8,006 bases of DNA from Candidatus Omnitrophota bacterium (GCA_026387165.1 JAPLMG010000248.1:1-8006), one strand, 5' to 3'; numbered from the stretch's first letter, positions 1-6,040 are shown. Notes: generated by a model not told the origin, from the letters alone. Program-made: numbers and translations.

Positions 1-60
1 GTTCCCGTGATAGACAAATTCACGCATCCGAAATGGTTTGGATTTATTAAAAAGAGATAG
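1..60 (+). CDS. rnfD: RnfD C-terminal end (partial; ion-translocating electron transport complex membrane subunit)
   Basis: Reading from base 1, the frame is open for 19 codons and ends at TAG 58-60. The peptide is VPVIDKFTHPKWFGFIKKR. The pattern (V/T)P(L/V)ID-x-(Y/F)T-x-P-x-x-(F/Y)G matches the known extreme C-terminus of RnfD/RsxD proteins, the FMN-binding membrane subunit of the Rnf complex. Everything upstream lies outside the window. The placement fits, because rnfD normally sits directly before rnfG. What is odd is the 328-bp gap to rnfG; the two genes usually nearly touch. The call rests on one short motif plus context. Confidence 0.8.
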   Translation, partial: VPVIDKFTHPKWFGFIKKR

Positions 61-131
61 ACAATCACTCGTGTCCAAGATAGAGCTCATGTTTCGTCTG
101 AAAAAGTATTTTGAGATTCGATCTTTGCATA

Positions 132-221
132 CCCCTCACCCTTGCCCTCTCCCCTAAAGGGGAGAGGGGATTTCCTCATAATTTCCTCTCCCCCAAAAGG
201 GGAGAGGATTAAGGTGAGGGG
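132..221. repeat. Three-way-junction palindromic repeat in the rnfD-rnfG gap
   Basis: An outer stem CCCCTCACC (132-140) pairs with GGTGAGGGG (213-221). It encloses two perfect 10-bp hairpins: CCCTCTCCCC/GGGGAGAGGG (145-154 with 159-168, loop TAAA) and TCCTCTCCCC/GGGGAGAGGA (184-193 with 199-208, loop CAAAA). The whole would fold like a small cloverleaf as RNA. I recognise the CCCTCACC...CTCTCCCC...GGGGAGAGG type as a repeat common in metagenomic genomes; that is from memory, not from a search. No poly-T follows either hairpin, so a classical terminator is not supported. Bases 61-131 hold nothing I recognise. Confidence 0.85.
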
Positions 222-366
222 GAAATTGTACTAATTTGGACAGCAGTGATAGACAATAGAAATTTAAACAATTAATAGAAGCGTATTGAAACTTATAGAA
301 ATTAGGAAATTGGGAAATTTGTTGTTCAACAATCAAACAATAAATTTCTACAAATTTCAATGGTCA
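222..366. repeat. AT-rich GAAATTT/AAATTTC-type palindromic spacer before rnfG
   Basis: This stretch is very AT-rich and carries repeated GAAATTT, TTAATAGAA and AAATTTC words in both orientations, for example GGAAATTTGTTG near 314 answered by AAATTTC words near 344-359. The same word set recurs at 3451-3635 and 5894-6040. There is no convincing reading frame in it. It separates rnfD from rnfG, so it could hold an internal promoter, but no clear -35/-10 pair stands out. Confidence 0.55.
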
Positions 367-388
367 AAAAAAGTGATATAGAGGGACT

Positions 389-961
389 ATGAGTAATCTT
401 TTCAAATTTGGCCTTATTCTCGGAGTGATATGCCTGGCGGCCACGCTCGTATTGGCTGTGACATATGAGGTTACAAAGCCTAAGATCGAGGAGCAGCTTA
501 AAGCGGAAGAGCAGAGCGCCTTAAGATCGATAATGCCGTCGGCAGACTCATTTAATGAAAAAGCAAGGGACGGAATAGAATATTTCGAAGCGTTTAAAGA
601 CAAGATGCTTGTCGGCTATTGCGTAAGAGTCGCGGGAAGCGGGTACAGCGGATATATAAGGATGATGGCGGGCGTGAGCTTAAGCGGCACCATTCAAGGG
701 GTTGCTGTCCTGGAGCATAGTGAAACTCCGGGCCTCGGCGCCAAGATAAACGAAGTAAGGCCCGGTGAGAGCGAGCCGTGGTTTCTTAAGCAATTCAGGG
801 GGAAGAGCGTCAGTACCATAGCTGTTAAAAAAGACATAGACGCGATAACCGGAGCGACGATCTCAAGTGAGGGCGTCACGGACGCCATACGTAAAACTGT
901 GGACGAGCTATTAAGCAAATTGAAAAAAGGACAGAATGCTTTGGTGTATGGCAAAGACTAA
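389..961 (+). CDS. rnfG: RnfG, covalent-FMN subunit of the Rnf ferredoxin:NAD+ oxidoreductase
   Basis: RnfG passes electrons within the membrane-bound Rnf complex, which couples ferredoxin oxidation and NAD+ reduction to ion pumping. The 190-aa product has one N-terminal membrane helix (about residues 6-26), and the rest would face outside the membrane. The FMN-binding domain shows the conserved HSETPGLGAKI stretch (110-120) and the flavinylation motif D-A-I-TGAT-I-S (151-159); Thr157 is the expected site of the phosphoester-linked FMN. Length is normal for the family. The start at 389 follows a GAGGG box (381-385) 3 nt upstream. The gene's end overlaps rnfE, which suggests translational coupling. 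The gap before it is unusually long for this operon and filled with repeats. Confidence 0.95.
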   Translation: MSNLFKFGLILGVICLAATLVLAVTYEVTKPKIEEQLKAEEQSALRSIMPSADSFNEKARDGIEYFEAFKDKMLVGYCVRVAGSGYSGYIRMMAGVSLSGTIQGVAVLEHSETPGLGAKINEVRPGESEPWFLKQFRGKSVSTIAVKKDIDAITGATISSEGVTDAIRKTVDELLSKLKKGQNALVYGKD

Positions 962-1550
962 ATTACTCGGAGAATTCGTAAAAGGCTTATGGAAAGAAAA
1001 TCCTACCTTTCGGATAGTTCTTGGCTTGTGTCCGACGCTGGCCGTCTCTACCAGCGTCAATAATGGCATAGGCATGGGGGTGGCGGCTACATTCGTTTTA
1101 GTCGGATCAAACATATTCGTTTCAATGGTAAGAAATATTGTTCCTGAGAAGGTACGAATTCCGTGCTTCATTGTCATAATAGCGACTTTCGTTACGATAG
1201 CGGACCTGTTTATGAAAGCGTACGCGCCGCTATTGAGCAGGTCTCTTGGCATGTTCGTTCCTTTGATAGTTGTTAATTGCATCGTTTTAGGCCGCGCCGA
1301 GGCGTTCTCCTCCAAAGAGCCGCCGATGAAATCGATATTCGACGCTCTGGGGATGGGCGTCGGTTTCACCTGGGCGCTCATAATAATATCCGCCATACGC
1401 GAGATGCTCGGCAACGGAACGATAATGGGTTTTTATTTAAGCAGGACGTTCGAGCCGCCGCTCTTTATGATACTGGCGCCGGGAGCGCTTCTTACAATAG
1501 GCGTTTTGATAGCGATAATAAATTATTTTATGTATAAGAGGCAAAAATAA
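936..1550 (+). CDS. rnfE: RnfE, membrane subunit of the Rnf complex
   Basis: RnfE is one of two homologous six-helix membrane subunits (RnfA and RnfE) that share an intramembrane 2Fe-2S cluster and form part of the ion path. The 204-aa protein is almost entirely hydrophobic and keeps the paired family motifs LGLCP (Cys32) and VVNC (Cys115), the expected cluster ligands in each half. GLWKENP near the N-terminus is also typical. Two starts are possible. ATG 936 has AAGGA (927-931) 4 nt upstream, so I prefer it. ATG 948 gives MAKTKLLGEF, closer to the usual N-terminus, but lacks a ribosome site at good spacing. The gene overlaps rnfG by 26 bp (14 bp from 948), and its TAA shares one base with the ATG of rnfA. 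Confidence 0.95.
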   Translation: MLWCMAKTKLLGEFVKGLWKENPTFRIVLGLCPTLAVSTSVNNGIGMGVAATFVLVGSNIFVSMVRNIVPEKVRIPCFIVIIATFVTIADLFMKAYAPLLSRSLGMFVPLIVVNCIVLGRAEAFSSKEPPMKSIFDALGMGVGFTWALIIISAIREMLGNGTIMGFYLSRTFEPPLFMILAPGALLTIGVLIAIINYFMYKRQK

Positions 1551-2158
1551 TGGATATAGGCGCCTACATAACCATAATAATAAGCACGGTCTTCATCAAT
1601 AATTTCATACTCTCCCGCTTTCTGGGCTTGTGCTCGTTCGTCGGAGTATCGAAACAGATCGGGCCGTCGGTTTCCATGGGCATAGCCGTTACTTTTGTCA
1701 CGACGATGGCCTCTTTGATAAGCTGGCCCATTTACAATTTTGTGTTGATACCGTATCATCTCGAATATTTAAGGACGATAAGCTTTATTCTGGTGATAGC
1801 GTCCTTTGTACAGTTCGTAGAGATCGTGGTGCAGAAGAAGGCCCCTGCGCTTTACAGGATATTCGGCATCTATCTGCCTCTTATCACAGTAAATTGCGCC
1901 GTATTCGGAGTAGCCGTCTTAAATACGGACGTATTCTTCTTCGGCGGAAAAGCGGTGCCGGGGAGCTTCTTAAAATCGGTCATCCAGGGATTCGGCGCGG
2001 GGGCCGGATACACGCTTGCCATGTTCCTCATGGCGGGAATACGCGAGAGGCTGGAGTTCGCGGATGTGCCCAGGTCGTTTAAGGATGTACCTATAACTTT
2101 CGTGATAGCGAGTTTATTGTCCCTGGCATTTTTGGGTTTTAGCGGATTCAAGATATGA
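1550..2158 (+). CDS. rnfA: RnfA, membrane subunit of the Rnf complex
   Basis: RnfA is the paralogue of RnfE and pairs with it in inverted topology. The 202-aa hydrophobic protein shows FINNFILSRFLGLC (15-28) and ITVNCAVFG (112-120). Cys28 and Cys116 are the presumed ligands of the intramembrane iron-sulfur cluster shared with RnfE. The GFGAGAGY stretch (147-154) before the late helices and the following MAGIRERLE are also family-like. Length is slightly above the usual 190-195 residues. Start and stop codons overlap as TAATG with rnfE, which is strong evidence for coupled translation. The stop codon lies inside the left arm of a hairpin (2155-2162 with 2198-2205). A palindromic repeat then separates it from rnfB. 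Confidence 0.96.
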   Translation: MDIGAYITIIISTVFINNFILSRFLGLCSFVGVSKQIGPSVSMGIAVTFVTTMASLISWPIYNFVLIPYHLEYLRTISFILVIASFVQFVEIVVQKKAPALYRIFGIYLPLITVNCAVFGVAVLNTDVFFFGGKAVPGSFLKSVIQGFGAGAGYTLAMFLMAGIRERLEFADVPRSFKDVPITFVIASLLSLAFLGFSGFKI

Positions 2159-2205
2159 CCCCTCGACGCATACAATTTATTATCGATGTATTTGCTCGGG
2201 GTCAT
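2155..2205 (+). other. Hairpin over the rnfA stop codon (possible mRNA-processing or stability structure)
   Basis: ATGACCCC (2155-2162) and GGGGTCAT (2198-2205) form an 8-bp perfect stem around a 35-nt AT-rich loop. The loop could extend the structure weakly through GCATACA and TGTATTTGC. The rnfA stop TGA (2156-2158) is in the left arm, and the right arm overlaps the next repeat. No U-run follows, so it is not a standard terminator. It could modulate rnfA/rnfB ratios, but that is inference. Confidence 0.45.
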
Positions 2206-2283
2206 GGTGAGCGAGCGAAGCCCTTCGACAGGCTCAGGGCTTCATCCCGAGCTTGCCGAAGGACGAAGCGAGTCGAACCATGA
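2202..2283. repeat. Imperfect palindromic repeat ending on the rnfB start codon
   Basis: The ends are TCATGGT (2202-2208) and its exact complement ACCATGA (2277-2283). Inside, CCTTCGACAGGCTCAGGG pairs with TCCCGAGCTTGCCGAAGG (18-nt arms, two A.C mismatches, two G.U pairs). GAGCGAGCGAAG on the left and CGAAGCGAG on the right flank this core. CCTTCGACAGGCTCAGG-type palindromes are, from memory, a common dispersed repeat in environmental bacterial genomes. The ATG of rnfB (2280-2282) is part of the right terminal repeat, so the element occupies the whole ribosome-binding region of that gene. Confidence 0.8.
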
Positions 2284-3092
2284 TCGTTAATTTACTTATT
2301 CCCATAGCGGCGATGGCATTGCTGGGCCTCATATTCGGGGTGGCCCTGGCGTATGCGCTGAAGCTCTTCGGGATAGAGGCGGATCCTGCCATATCCCTGA
2401 TCACAAGCGCGCTGCCGGGCTCGAATTGCGGCGCGTGCGGCAAGGCCGGATGCGCCGGATTTGCCCAAGCGCTCAAAAAAGGCGAAGCGATGCCGTCGGG
2501 CTGCGCCGTAAGCAATGAAGAGGCCAGAATTTCTATTGCGAAAATTCTCGGAATAGATTATAATCCGGGAGTCAAAACTATCGCGGCAGTTCTTTGTAAT
2601 GGCGGCACCAGGGCAAGAAATAAATACGTGTACAGAGGCATAAGAAACTGCAAAGCCGCATCGCTTGTATTCGGCGGCCATAAGGCCTGCGCGTTCGGAT
2701 GCTTAGAATTTGGTGATTGCGTCGATCTCTGTCCGTTCGACGCTGTAACTATTGCGCCCGACGGACTTCCCGTAGTGGACGCTCATAAATGCACGGCCTG
2801 CGGCAAGTGCGTCGCGGTATGCCCGAAGAAACTTTTCGAGCTGATACCGGCCGACAAGCTCTATTACGTGAAATGCAGCTCTAAAGACGCGGGCGCGGTG
2901 GTCGCGAAGGCATGCTCCGCCGGATGCATAGCATGCAGGAAGTGCGAAAAAGCCTGTCCTTCAAGCGCTGTAAAGGTAGAGAACAATTTATCAAAAATTG
3001 ATTACGGGAAGTGTCAAAACATGGGGAAATGTTTTGAAGTCTGCCCGACTAAAGCGATAGTCCGCCGAAGCATTGGGTCTGTTACGAGTTGA
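2280..3092 (+). CDS. rnfB: RnfB, multi-cluster ferredoxin-like subunit of the Rnf complex
   Basis: RnfB accepts electrons from soluble ferredoxin and feeds the Rnf complex. The 270-aa product has an N-terminal membrane helix (about 4-28). The 4Fe-4S domain LPGSNCGACGKAGC follows, with ligands Cys50, 53, 58 and 75. Next come ferredoxin-type motifs: C137-x3-C141-x5-C147-x3-C151P, C171-x2-C174-x2-C177-x3-C181P, C216-x2-C219-x2-C222-x3-C226P and C245-x5-C251-x3-C255P. The last motif lacks its second cysteine: Met248 (ATG 3021-3023) sits where CxxCxxC is expected. ATG 2280 gives the typical MIVNLLIP start but has no Shine-Dalgarno at normal spacing and lies in a repeat. TTG 2253 would add nine repeat-derived residues and is unlikely. 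Confidence 0.95.
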   Translation: MIVNLLIPIAAMALLGLIFGVALAYALKLFGIEADPAISLITSALPGSNCGACGKAGCAGFAQALKKGEAMPSGCAVSNEEARISIAKILGIDYNPGVKTIAAVLCNGGTRARNKYVYRGIRNCKAASLVFGGHKACAFGCLEFGDCVDLCPFDAVTIAPDGLPVVDAHKCTACGKCVAVCPKKLFELIPADKLYYVKCSSKDAGAVVAKACSAGCIACRKCEKACPSSAVKVENNLSKIDYGKCQNMGKCFEVCPTKAIVRRSIGSVTS

Positions 3093-3117
3093 GTGCGACG
3101 GCGGATAATGACGACGT

Positions 3118-3122
3118 AGAGG
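3118..3122 (+). promoter_or_regulatory. Ribosome binding site for the thioredoxin gene
   Basis: AGAGG (3118-3122), followed by T, lies 7 nt before ATG 3130. It fixes this start and shows independent translation initiation 37 bp after rnfB. Confidence 0.7.
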
Positions 3123-3129
3123 TATTAAT

Positions 3130-3450
3130 ATGGTAGAGATAAACAGCGGTAATTTTAGTAAAGAGGTATTGGGTTCGGAAAGGCTCGTGCTCGTCGATTT
3201 CTGGGCGCCGTGGTGCGTGCCTTGCACGGTGATAGCCCCGGCGGTTGAATTGATAGCAGAGGAGCGCAGATCCAGCGTCAAGGTCGCGAAGGCCAACGTA
3301 GACGATAGCCCGGAGTTAGCAACGGAATTATCCATATTTAATATTCCGACGATAGTCTTCTTTAAATCCGGTAAGGAGCATTCCCGCCTTGTAGGCGTGA
3401 ATACCAAAGAGGCCATCGACGCCAAGATAGAGAAGATAGCAAGTGAGTAG
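3130..3450 (+). CDS. trxA: Thioredoxin with WCVPC active site
   Basis: This is a cytoplasmic thiol-disulfide oxidoreductase of 106 aa, the normal length of a single-domain thioredoxin. It shows LVDFWAPWCVPC (21-32) with redox cysteines 29 and 32. The conserved cis-proline is Pro73 in FNIPT, and the Asp/Glu-rich loop NVDDSPELA precedes it. There is no signal peptide, so it acts in the cytoplasm. The usual WCGPC is WCVPC here; the residue between the cysteines affects redox potential and partner choice in this family. The gene starts 37 bp after rnfB on the same strand with its own good ribosome site, so it may be co-transcribed with rnf. A functional link to Rnf is only suggested by position. 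Confidence 0.93.
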   Translation: MVEINSGNFSKEVLGSERLVLVDFWAPWCVPCTVIAPAVELIAEERRSSVKVAKANVDDSPELATELSIFNIPTIVFFKSGKEHSRLVGVNTKEAIDAKIEKIASE

Positions 3451-3635
3451 CAACGACAATCGAAATTTTTTAGAAATATCCGGCTCTCAAAACTTGATAG
3501 AAATTAATAGAAATTTGCTTCGCGAAATTTGTGGAAATTTATTGTGTCTACAATTAATTTCTTAATTTCATTCAATTTCTGCTTGTCTATTATAAGTCGT
3601 TAATTTCTATAAGTTGCTTTATTTAGAATTTACTT
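3451..3635. repeat. AT-rich palindromic spacer between thioredoxin gene and purN
   Basis: This gap holds many GAAATTT, AAATTTC, TTAATAGAAATTT and AATTTCTAT words in both orientations. GAAATTTGCTTCGCGAAATT begins at 3510; with the next T, the 21-nt segment 3510-3530 is the exact reverse complement of 5942-5962 in the gap after ftsB. GAAATTT at 3509-3515 and 3534-3540 and AAATTTC-like words on the right could fold together. I find no gene here. A weak promoter-like pair (TTAATT 3600-3605, TAGAAT 3624-3629, 18-bp spacer) sits before purN, but such words are expected by chance in AT-rich DNA. Confidence 0.7.
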
Positions 3636-4238
3636 ATGAATATAGCCATTCTCTGTTCCGGGAACGGGACGAACCTCCAGGCGATAATCGACAGTGTCAA
3701 TAAGGGGTATATTCCCGCCAAGATAGCGCTTGTTCTAAGCGACGAAAAGAAAGCCTTCGCTTTAGAGCGCGCCAATAAGGCCGGGATAGAGACTATCACG
3801 CTGGATAAGAAGGACTACAAGGAGAGAGAAGATTTTGACAGAGAGATAGTAAAGCGCTTAAAGAAGAGAAATGTCGAGCTGGTGGTCCTCGCCGGCTTCA
3901 TGAGGCTCTTAAGCCCATACTTCGTCAAGGAATACAGGGATAGGATAATAAATATTCACCCGGCGCTTCTTCCGTCGTTCAAGGGCCCTCACGGCATCAA
4001 AGACGCGCTGGAACGCGGAGTCAAGGTGACAGGCGTTACGGTCCACTTCGTCGATGAGAATCTCGATAACGGGCCGATAATTTTACAGAAGACGGTAGAG
4101 ATAAAAGAGGGTGATACCGAAGAGACTTTGCTGGAGCGCGTTCACGAAGAAGAACACAGGATATATCCTGAGGCGATAAAATTATTCGTTGAAGGAAAAA
4201 TAAGGATAGACGGAAGAAAAGTAAGTATTAAATCCTAA
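3636..4238 (+). CDS. purN: Phosphoribosylglycinamide formyltransferase (GAR transformylase)
   Basis: PurN transfers a formyl group from 10-formyl-tetrahydrofolate to GAR in the third step of de novo purine synthesis. The 200-aa product begins with the substrate-binding loop CSGNGTNLQAI (7-17). The folate-side motif VVLAGFMRLLSPYF lies at 83-96 and the catalytic segment INIHPALLPSFKG at 105-117. Asn106, His108 and Asp144 (in DENLDNGPIILQ) occupy the same numbers as the catalytic triad of E. coli PurN. Length is typical. ATG 3636 is the natural start, but there is no Shine-Dalgarno upstream; the preceding 30 nt are AT-rich repeat. No other purine genes are visible in the window. Confidence 0.97.
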   Translation: MNIAILCSGNGTNLQAIIDSVNKGYIPAKIALVLSDEKKAFALERANKAGIETITLDKKDYKEREDFDREIVKRLKKRNVELVVLAGFMRLLSPYFVKEYRDRIINIHPALLPSFKGPHGIKDALERGVKVTGVTVHFVDENLDNGPIILQKTVEIKEGDTEETLLERVHEEEHRIYPEAIKLFVEGKIRIDGRKVSIKS

Positions 4239-4328
4239 ATCCGAATATCGTAATTCGAAACAAATCCGAAATTCGAATTTCGAAATTAGAATTTGTTTCG
4301 TATTTCGGATTTTGTGTTTCGGATTTAT
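4239..4328. repeat. Long imperfect palindrome with ATTCGAAT core between purN and eno
   Basis: The centre CGAAATTCGAATTTCG (4267-4282) is a perfect 16-nt palindrome. Flanks AAATCCGAATATCG...CGAAACAAAT on the left and ATTTGTTTCGTATTTCGGATTT on the right are imperfect inverted copies, so about 70 nt could fold into one hairpin. TTTCGGATTT recurs at 4303-4312 and 4317-4326. This TTCGAATTTCG/TTTCGGATTT repeat type is familiar from metagenomic genomes. Read in frame it encodes RISDFVFRI-type peptide, which can be mistaken for an N-terminal extension of eno. Confidence 0.8.
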
Positions 4329-4335
4329 ATAATTG

Positions 4336-4342
4336 AAAGGAG
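4336..4342 (+). promoter_or_regulatory. Ribosome binding site deciding the eno start
   Basis: AAAGGAG (4336-4342) lies 10 nt before ATG 4353. It supports that start over the upstream in-frame TTG at 4293, which lies inside the palindromic repeat. Confidence 0.85.
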
Positions 4343-4352
4343 TTTTCTAGTA

Positions 4353-5642
4353 ATGAAAACCGGCATTAAGGATGTTTTAGCGAGACAGATCTTAGATTCA
4401 AGAGGAAATCCTACGATCGAGGTTGACGTAATTTTAGAAGACGGCTCTTTCGGCAGGGCTAGCGTGCCGAGCGGCGCATCCACGGGCGAACATGAAGCTG
4501 TTGAATTGAGGGACGGCGATAAGGCCAGATACGGCGGCAAGGGGGTCTTAAAGGCCGTTGCCAACGTCAATGGCGAGATAAAGAAAGCTATTAAGGGTAA
4601 AGACGCTCTGATGCAGGGCGAGCTCGACCAGGTCCTGATAGATTCCGACGGCACGCCCAATAAGGCGAGGCTTGGCGCCAACGCGACGCTCGGAGTATCT
4701 CTGGCGGTAGCGAAGGCCGCGGCGGTCTCCAAGAAGATGCTTCTATACAGGTATATAGGAGGCGACAAGGCGAAAGTTCTGCCTATACCCATGATGAATA
4801 TATTGAACGGCGGCGCTCATGCCGACAACAATGTGGATCTCCAGGAGTTCATGGTAATGCCGATAGGGGCCAACTCATTTGCCGAGGCTCTCAGATGGGG
4901 TGCCGAAACATTCCACGCCTTAAAAAAGATACTGCACGACAAAAAAATGTCTACTGCCGTCGGAGATGAGGGCGGATTCGCTCCCGATCTGAAATCGAAC
5001 GAAGAGGCCGTGGAAGTGATACTCGCGGCGATAGAAAGGGGAGGCTATAAGGCCGGCAAAGATATATCCATAGCGCTCGATCCCGCATCGAGCTCATTCT
5101 TCGAGAATGGCTTTTATATCCTGGAGGCGGAACCCAAGAAAAAGAATTCAAGCCTCGACATGATAGAGTTCTATTCCAGATGGGTATCAAAATATCCGAT
5201 AGTTTCGATAGAAGACGGCCTCGCGGAAGATGACTGGGATGGCTGGAAGAAGATGACCGAGAAGTTAGGCAAATCGATACAGATCGTCGGGGACGACCTC
5301 TTCGTGACGAACGTCAAGCGCTTGAGAATGGGCATTGAAAAGAAAGTAGCCAATTCCATTCTGATAAAATTAAACCAGATAGGAACGCTTACCGAGACGC
5401 TCGATACTATGGATCTCGCCAGGAAGCATAGCTATACGGCTGTTGTGTCACACAGGTCCGGAGAGACGGAGGATACGACGATCTCGCACCTTGTTGTAGC
5501 CATGAATACAGGCCAGATAAAGACCGGCTCTGTCTGCAGGACGGACAGGATCTGCAAATATAACGAACTACTGCGCATAGAAGAGTCTTTGGGTAAGAAG
5601 GCCGTCTACGGTAAGGCGATATGGGGCAAAAAAGCGGCGTAA
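4353..5642 (+). CDS. eno: Enolase (phosphopyruvate hydratase)
   Basis: Enolase converts 2-phosphoglycerate to phosphoenolpyruvate in glycolysis and gluconeogenesis. The 429-aa protein is full length. Visible landmarks are the mobile loop PSGASTGEHE (39-48), the catalytic base region GDEGGFAP with Glu206, and magnesium ligands Asp243 (ALDPASS), Glu287 (SIEDGL) and Asp314 (GDDLFVTN). The enolase signature ILIKLNQIGTLTET (336-349) has catalytic Lys339, and the substrate loop SHRSGETED is at 366-374. One small oddity is SSSFF at 246-250, where most bacterial enolases have an acidic residue (SSEFY). ATG 4353 is chosen because AAAGGAG precedes it and MKTGIKDVLARQILDSRGNP matches the family. The 3' end overlaps the ftsB-like gene by 22 bp. 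Confidence 0.98.
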   Translation: MKTGIKDVLARQILDSRGNPTIEVDVILEDGSFGRASVPSGASTGEHEAVELRDGDKARYGGKGVLKAVANVNGEIKKAIKGKDALMQGELDQVLIDSDGTPNKARLGANATLGVSLAVAKAAAVSKKMLLYRYIGGDKAKVLPIPMMNILNGGAHADNNVDLQEFMVMPIGANSFAEALRWGAETFHALKKILHDKKMSTAVGDEGGFAPDLKSNEEAVEVILAAIERGGYKAGKDISIALDPASSSFFENGFYILEAEPKKKNSSLDMIEFYSRWVSKYPIVSIEDGLAEDDWDGWKKMTEKLGKSIQIVGDDLFVTNVKRLRMGIEKKVANSILIKLNQIGTLTETLDTMDLARKHSYTAVVSHRSGETEDTTISHLVVAMNTGQIKTGSVCRTDRICKYNELLRIEESLGKKAVYGKAIWGKKAA

Positions 5643-5893
5643 AGACAGGCATATTTGTCGTCATATTGCTCGTGGCGTTCCTGCCGCCCTTTATAAAATA
5701 TCAGCAGATAAATTATAAGAGAGGCGCGCTCGACCGTCAGCTTAAGAGTATAAAGGAAGAGATCAAGGCCCTGGAGGAAGAGAAGAGGCGGCTCGAGACC
5801 GACATCATATACGTAGAAAAGAGAGCCCGCGACAGGACAGGTGTAGCCAAAAAAGGCGAGATCATCCTCAAGTCCTATCCCTCCAAAAGATAA
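5621..5893 (+). CDS. ftsB: FtsB/DivIC-like septum formation initiator
   Basis: This is a small bitopic cell-division protein of the FtsB/DivIC family, which bridges late divisome components (FtsL, FtsQ/DivIB). The 90-aa product has a short basic N-terminus and one membrane helix (about 10-24). A charged coiled coil (about 28-66) follows, rich in K/E/L heptads. The family tail is VEKRARDRTGVAKKGEII, matching the usual xAR-x-x-x-G-x-x-x-x-GE pattern. The start ATG 5621 has AAGG (5613-5616) 4 nt upstream and lies inside eno in another frame (22-bp overlap), suggesting coupled expression. An eno-ftsB neighbourhood is known from Pseudomonas and other proteobacteria, which supports the call. FtsB and DivIC cannot be separated from sequence this short. 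Confidence 0.88.
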   Translation: MGQKSGVKTGIFVVILLVAFLPPFIKYQQINYKRGALDRQLKSIKEEIKALEEEKRRLETDIIYVEKRARDRTGVAKKGEIILKSYPSKR

Positions 5894-6040
5894 ATTTTAA
5901 TAAATTTCACTTCGTGGAATTTTCCGTGCGAAAACGAGTGGAAATTTCGCGAAGCAAATTTCAGCCAATTTCAATTATCGAAATTAATGGAAATTTGTAA
6001 AAATTAATAGAAATTTATCGTCCAATAAGATTTCCTTGTA
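5894..6040. repeat. AT-rich palindromic spacer between ftsB and the tRNA locus
   Basis: AAATTTCACTTCGT (5902-5915) and ACGAGTGGAAATTT (5934-5947) form an imperfect hairpin. The next 21 nt (5942-5962) are the exact reverse complement of 3510-3530. Further GAAATTAATGGAAATTTG and TTAATAGAAATTT words follow up to 6016. It contains no gene. Its last bases overlap the tRNA promoter region. Confidence 0.7.

Noticed and set aside
145..208. Intrinsic terminator after rnfD
   Set aside because: The stems are strong but no T-run follows; the structure fits a dispersed repeat better.
132..221. CRISPR-like array or tRNA-like gene
   Set aside because: There are only two hairpins of unequal sequence with no spacers, and no tRNA consensus bases.
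154..360. Open frame on the - strand in the rnfD-rnfG gap
   Set aside because: It reads through the two palindromic repeats, has low-complexity composition and no domain.
911..1414. Long open frame on the - strand opposite rnfE
   Set aside because: It mirrors a clear RnfE coding frame and has no family resemblance.
2253..2279. TTG start of rnfB nine codons upstream
   Set aside because: It lies inside the palindromic repeat with no ribosome site, and ATG 2280 gives the normal RnfB N-terminus.
4325..4792. Open frame on the - strand opposite eno
   Set aside because: Shadow of the strongly conserved enolase frame.
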